Shown piece by piece: positions 62,081 to 64,000 of a DNA stretch of 64,000 nt; positions within the stretch are counted from its first letter, which is position 1, and every line of letters starts with the position of its first letter. A model generated the notes under the pieces. The model ran no database searches. It was given only the letters and a program-made list of their open reading frames with translations, and was not told where the DNA came from. The position numbers and the translations under genes are program-made. Origin of the DNA: Pseudomonas sp. TCU-HL1 (GTDB taxonomy: Bacteria > Pseudomonadota > Gammaproteobacteria > Pseudomonadales > Pseudomonadaceae); contig NZ_CP015992.1 of assembly GCF_001708505.1 (NCBI RefSeq), positions 186,001 through 250,000 of the forward strand, written 5' to 3'.

Positions 62081-62626
62081 TCAAATGGCAGGCGGGCCGG
62101 GATAGCCACAGTGCGCCCAGGATTCCGGGCGTCCATACCAGGCCATCATCACCAGTTGCAGTAGCGAGGCATGGCCCATCTTCAAGAGACCGATGGAACT
62201 GTTCTCCCAGCGTTCCAGGAACTCGCGGACAGATTGTGCGCTGGCATTCTCCCAACGGCCCCAGATGCCCGTCAGCGGGCCGCGGGTGATCGGCAGGGCG
62301 AGCACGTCGAAGAGTTGCAGGGTCAGCTTGAGCATCTCCGGCGACAGGCGATGCAGGGCGTAATCCAGGCTCTGCAGGGTGCCGTCCACGGCTTGGGCCA
62401 TCTTCTCGCCGGATACGGCGCCCTCGAGCATTACCGGCACCAGGGCGCGGAGGAAGGGCATGTCGGAGTCGCGCAGCACGGCGAAACCACCGGCCGGCAC
62501 ACTAGCCGAGCAGCCGGTGAGGCTGGCCGTGACCCCGGCGGTAGAAAGGAAGGCCGAGCCGAACAGGCCGACCTTGAGCAGGTTGCGTCGGGAAAGGCCC
62601 GGCGTGTCGAGAGTGGTTTCGCTCAT
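62081..62626 (-). CDS. Tat-exported small subunit of the GMC dehydrogenase
   Basis: A 181-residue protein with a twin-arginine signal, LSRRNLLKVGLFGSAFLSTA, followed by a lipobox-like LTGCSAS. The remainder is helical and resembles gluconate 2-dehydrogenase subunit 3-type partners. A co-folded GMC large subunit without its own signal could be carried across by this Tat leader. The two genes are separated by 126 bases holding the palindrome. Confidence 0.8.
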   Translation of the reverse strand: MSETTLDTPGLSRRNLLKVGLFGSAFLSTAGVTASLTGCSASVPAGGFAVLRDSDMPFLRALVPVMLEGAVSGEKMAQAVDGTLQSLDYALHRLSPEMLKLTLQLFDVLALPITRGPLTGIWGRWENASAQSVREFLERWENSSIGLLKMGHASLLQLVMMAWYGRPESWAHCGYPGPPAI

Positions 62627-62654
62627 TCTTGTTATCTGCCTGCGAAAGCCCGGC

Positions 62655-64000
62655 TCAGCGGACGAAGAGTTTGTAGACCAGCTTCTGGATGGCCTTGCCG
62701 TAGGGCGGGTAGATCATCTTCGCGGCATTGAAGCGCTGCTTGATGAACACGCCCTTGGCCTTGCTGAAGGTCAGGAAACCTTCATGTCCATGATAGTGGC
62801 CCATGCCGGAGGGGCCGACGCCGCCGAAGGGCATGTCGTCCTGGGCCACGTGCAGCAGGGTGTCGTTCAGGCACACGCCGCCCGAGTGGGTTTCGTGCAG
62901 GACGCGTTGCTGCTCGGCCTTGCCATAGCCGAAGTAGTAAAGGGCCAACGGGCGCGGACGGTCGTTGATGTAGGCAAAGGCGTCATCGATACGGCGGTAC
63001 GGAATGATCGGCAGCAAGGGGCCGAAGATTTCCTCCTGCATCAGCTTCATGTCGTCCGTGGCATTCAACACCAGGGTATGCGGCAGGCGGCGGTCCTGAG
63101 CCTCGGGGAACAGCGGCACCAGATGCGCGCCCTTGGCCTGGGCGTCGGTCAGGTAGCTGTTCAGGCGGCCCAGCTGGCGCTCGTTGATGATGGCGGTGTA
63201 GTCCGGGTTGTCGGTGAGCTGCGGGTAGAAGGTCTTCACCGCCTGGCGATAGGCCTCGACGAAGCCTTCGACACGGCCTTCCGGCACCAGCACGTAGTCC
63301 GGTGCCACGCAGGTCTGGCCGGCGTTGAGTGTCTTGCCGAAGGCGATGCGCTCGGCGGCGTCGGCCAGGGGGACGTCCGCCGAGACGATGGCCGGCGACT
63401 TGCCGCCCAGTTCCAGGGTGACCGGCGTCAGGTTCTCGGCGGCGGCGCGCATCACGTGCTTGCCGATACTGGTGGCGCCGGTGAACAGCAGGTGATCGAA
63501 GGGCAGTCGGGAGAAGGCGACGCCTACGTCAGCCTCGCCCAGGGCGACGGCTACCAGGTCCTCGGGGAAGATGCGCGCGAGCAGTTCCTTGACGAGTTGG
63601 GACGTGGCCGGGGTGGATTCGCTCATTTTGATCATCACCCGGTTGCCCGCCGCCAAGGCCCCCACCAGCGGACCGACGGCCAGAAACAGCGGGTAGTTCC
63701 AGGGCACGATCACGCCGACGACCCCCAGCGGCTGGTAGACCACCTTGGCCGAAGCTGGCTGGAAGGCCATGCCGACGCCGCGGCGGGAGGGTTTCATCCA
63801 TTTGCGCAGGCGCTTGGCGGCGTAATGGATGCCGTGGAGGCTGGGCATGATCTCGGCGAGCAGGGTTTCATCCGCCGAACGGTTGCTGAAGTCGTGGGAG
63901 ATGGCGGCGATCAACGCGTCCTGCTCGGCGAACAGCAGCTCGCGCAGGGACTGCAACCATTGGATGCGCTGCTCGGCACTGGGCATGGGGTTGGCGCGGA
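62655..64000 (-). CDS. Coniferyl-aldehyde-dehydrogenase-like aldehyde dehydrogenase (5' end beyond the window)
   Basis: At least 448 residues of an ALDH superfamily enzyme. The frame stays open to 64000 (reading ...RANP before MPSAEQRIQWL), so the start is outside. Motifs: GVIVPWNYPLFLAVGPL, TLELGGKSPAIV (catalytic Glu region), NAGQTCVAPDYVLVPEG (catalytic Cys) and EEIFGPLLPII. The C-terminal hydrophobic end (KAIQKLVYKLFVR) resembles the coniferyl aldehyde (CalB-like) group. It probably oxidises the aldehyde made by the adjacent GMC dehydrogenase. Confidence 0.88.
   Translation of the reverse strand, partial: RANPMPSAEQRIQWLQSLRELLFAEQDALIAAISHDFSNRSADETLLAEIMPSLHGIHYAAKRLRKWMKPSRRGVGMAFQPASAKVVYQPLGVVGVIVPWNYPLFLAVGPLVGALAAGNRVMIKMSESTPATSQLVKELLARIFPEDLVAVALGEADVGVAFSRLPFDHLLFTGATSIGKHVMRAAAENLTPVTLELGGKSPAIVSADVPLADAAERIAFGKTLNAGQTCVAPDYVLVPEGRVEGFVEAYRQAVKTFYPQLTDNPDYTAIINERQLGRLNSYLTDAQAKGAHLVPLFPEAQDRRLPHTLVLNATDDMKLMQEEIFGPLLPIIPYRRIDDAFAYINDRPRPLALYYFGYGKAEQQRVLHETHSGGVCLNDTLLHVAQDDMPFGGVGPSGMGHYHGHEGFLTFSKAKGVFIKQRFNAAKMIYPPYGKAIQKLVYKLFVR

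Noticed and set aside
60467..62164. A 565-codon plus-strand frame opposite the GMC gene
   Set aside because: No ribosome-binding site or domain; fully overlaps a clear dehydrogenase gene.

Overview
This is a GC-rich chromosomal window from a gammaproteobacterium, almost certainly Pseudomonas. The evidence is codon use, dense Pseudomonas-type intergenic palindromes, and gene order. From memory, order matches two P. aeruginosa PAO1 blocks: agu-spu (PA0292-PA0304) and lgt-thyA-folA-ilvD-mutM-ggt-fdx-coaD-GMC oxidoreductase-aldehyde dehydrogenase (about PA0340-PA0366). Species cannot be fixed by reading alone. I see no rRNA, tRNA, CRISPR array or prophage.

Layout. 1-9.1 kb is a sulfonate sulfur-scavenging block: tauC(partial)-tauB-tauA on the minus strand, a divergent OprD-type porin, then lsfA (1-Cys peroxiredoxin) and ssuADCBF. 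9.2-24.7 kb is agmatine and polyamine catabolism and uptake: aguA, aguB, a TetR regulator, an extra polyamine-binding protein, spuI, and divergently spuABCDEFGH. 24.7-29.1 kb holds an NRDE protein, a TauE/SafE permease, lgt, thyA and a secreted RNase T2. 29.2-33.3 kb is a class II Fic protein downstream of a DUF3482 GTPase/DUF2868 membrane-protein pair. 33.3-41.7 kb has two different NCS2 nucleobase permeases flanking folA, a 1366-residue SNF2 helicase and a YfcE-like phosphoesterase. 41.8-43.1 kb is a complete IS110-family element. 43.1-51.7 kb has ilvD and a D-lysine-type cluster: dpkA, an RpiR regulator, a four-gene amino-acid ABC importer and an AmaD-like oxidase. 51.8-64 kb is rlmI, an HDOD gene, mutM, a small hypothetical, a Na/Pi cotransporter, ggt, ferredoxin, coaD, and a three-gene set of GMC dehydrogenase, Tat small subunit and aldehyde dehydrogenase.

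Most notable observation. The 225-base noncoding left end of the IS110 element reads as a bridge RNA. It carries a 9/9 copy of the element's right donor end (ACGGTATCT) and a 5/5 complement of its left donor end. It also carries a 7/7 complement of the right half of the occupied target, and a 6/8 match to the left half. Joining the two ends would create a promoter with 17-base spacing driving this RNA. The insertion splits a Pseudomonas intergenic repeat whose intact copy lies at 3957-4092, so the empty site can be reconstructed to the base. The guides spell a target (TCCACCCT + ACGGG) that resembles a common Pseudomonas repeat module, one copy of which is at 57576-57586.
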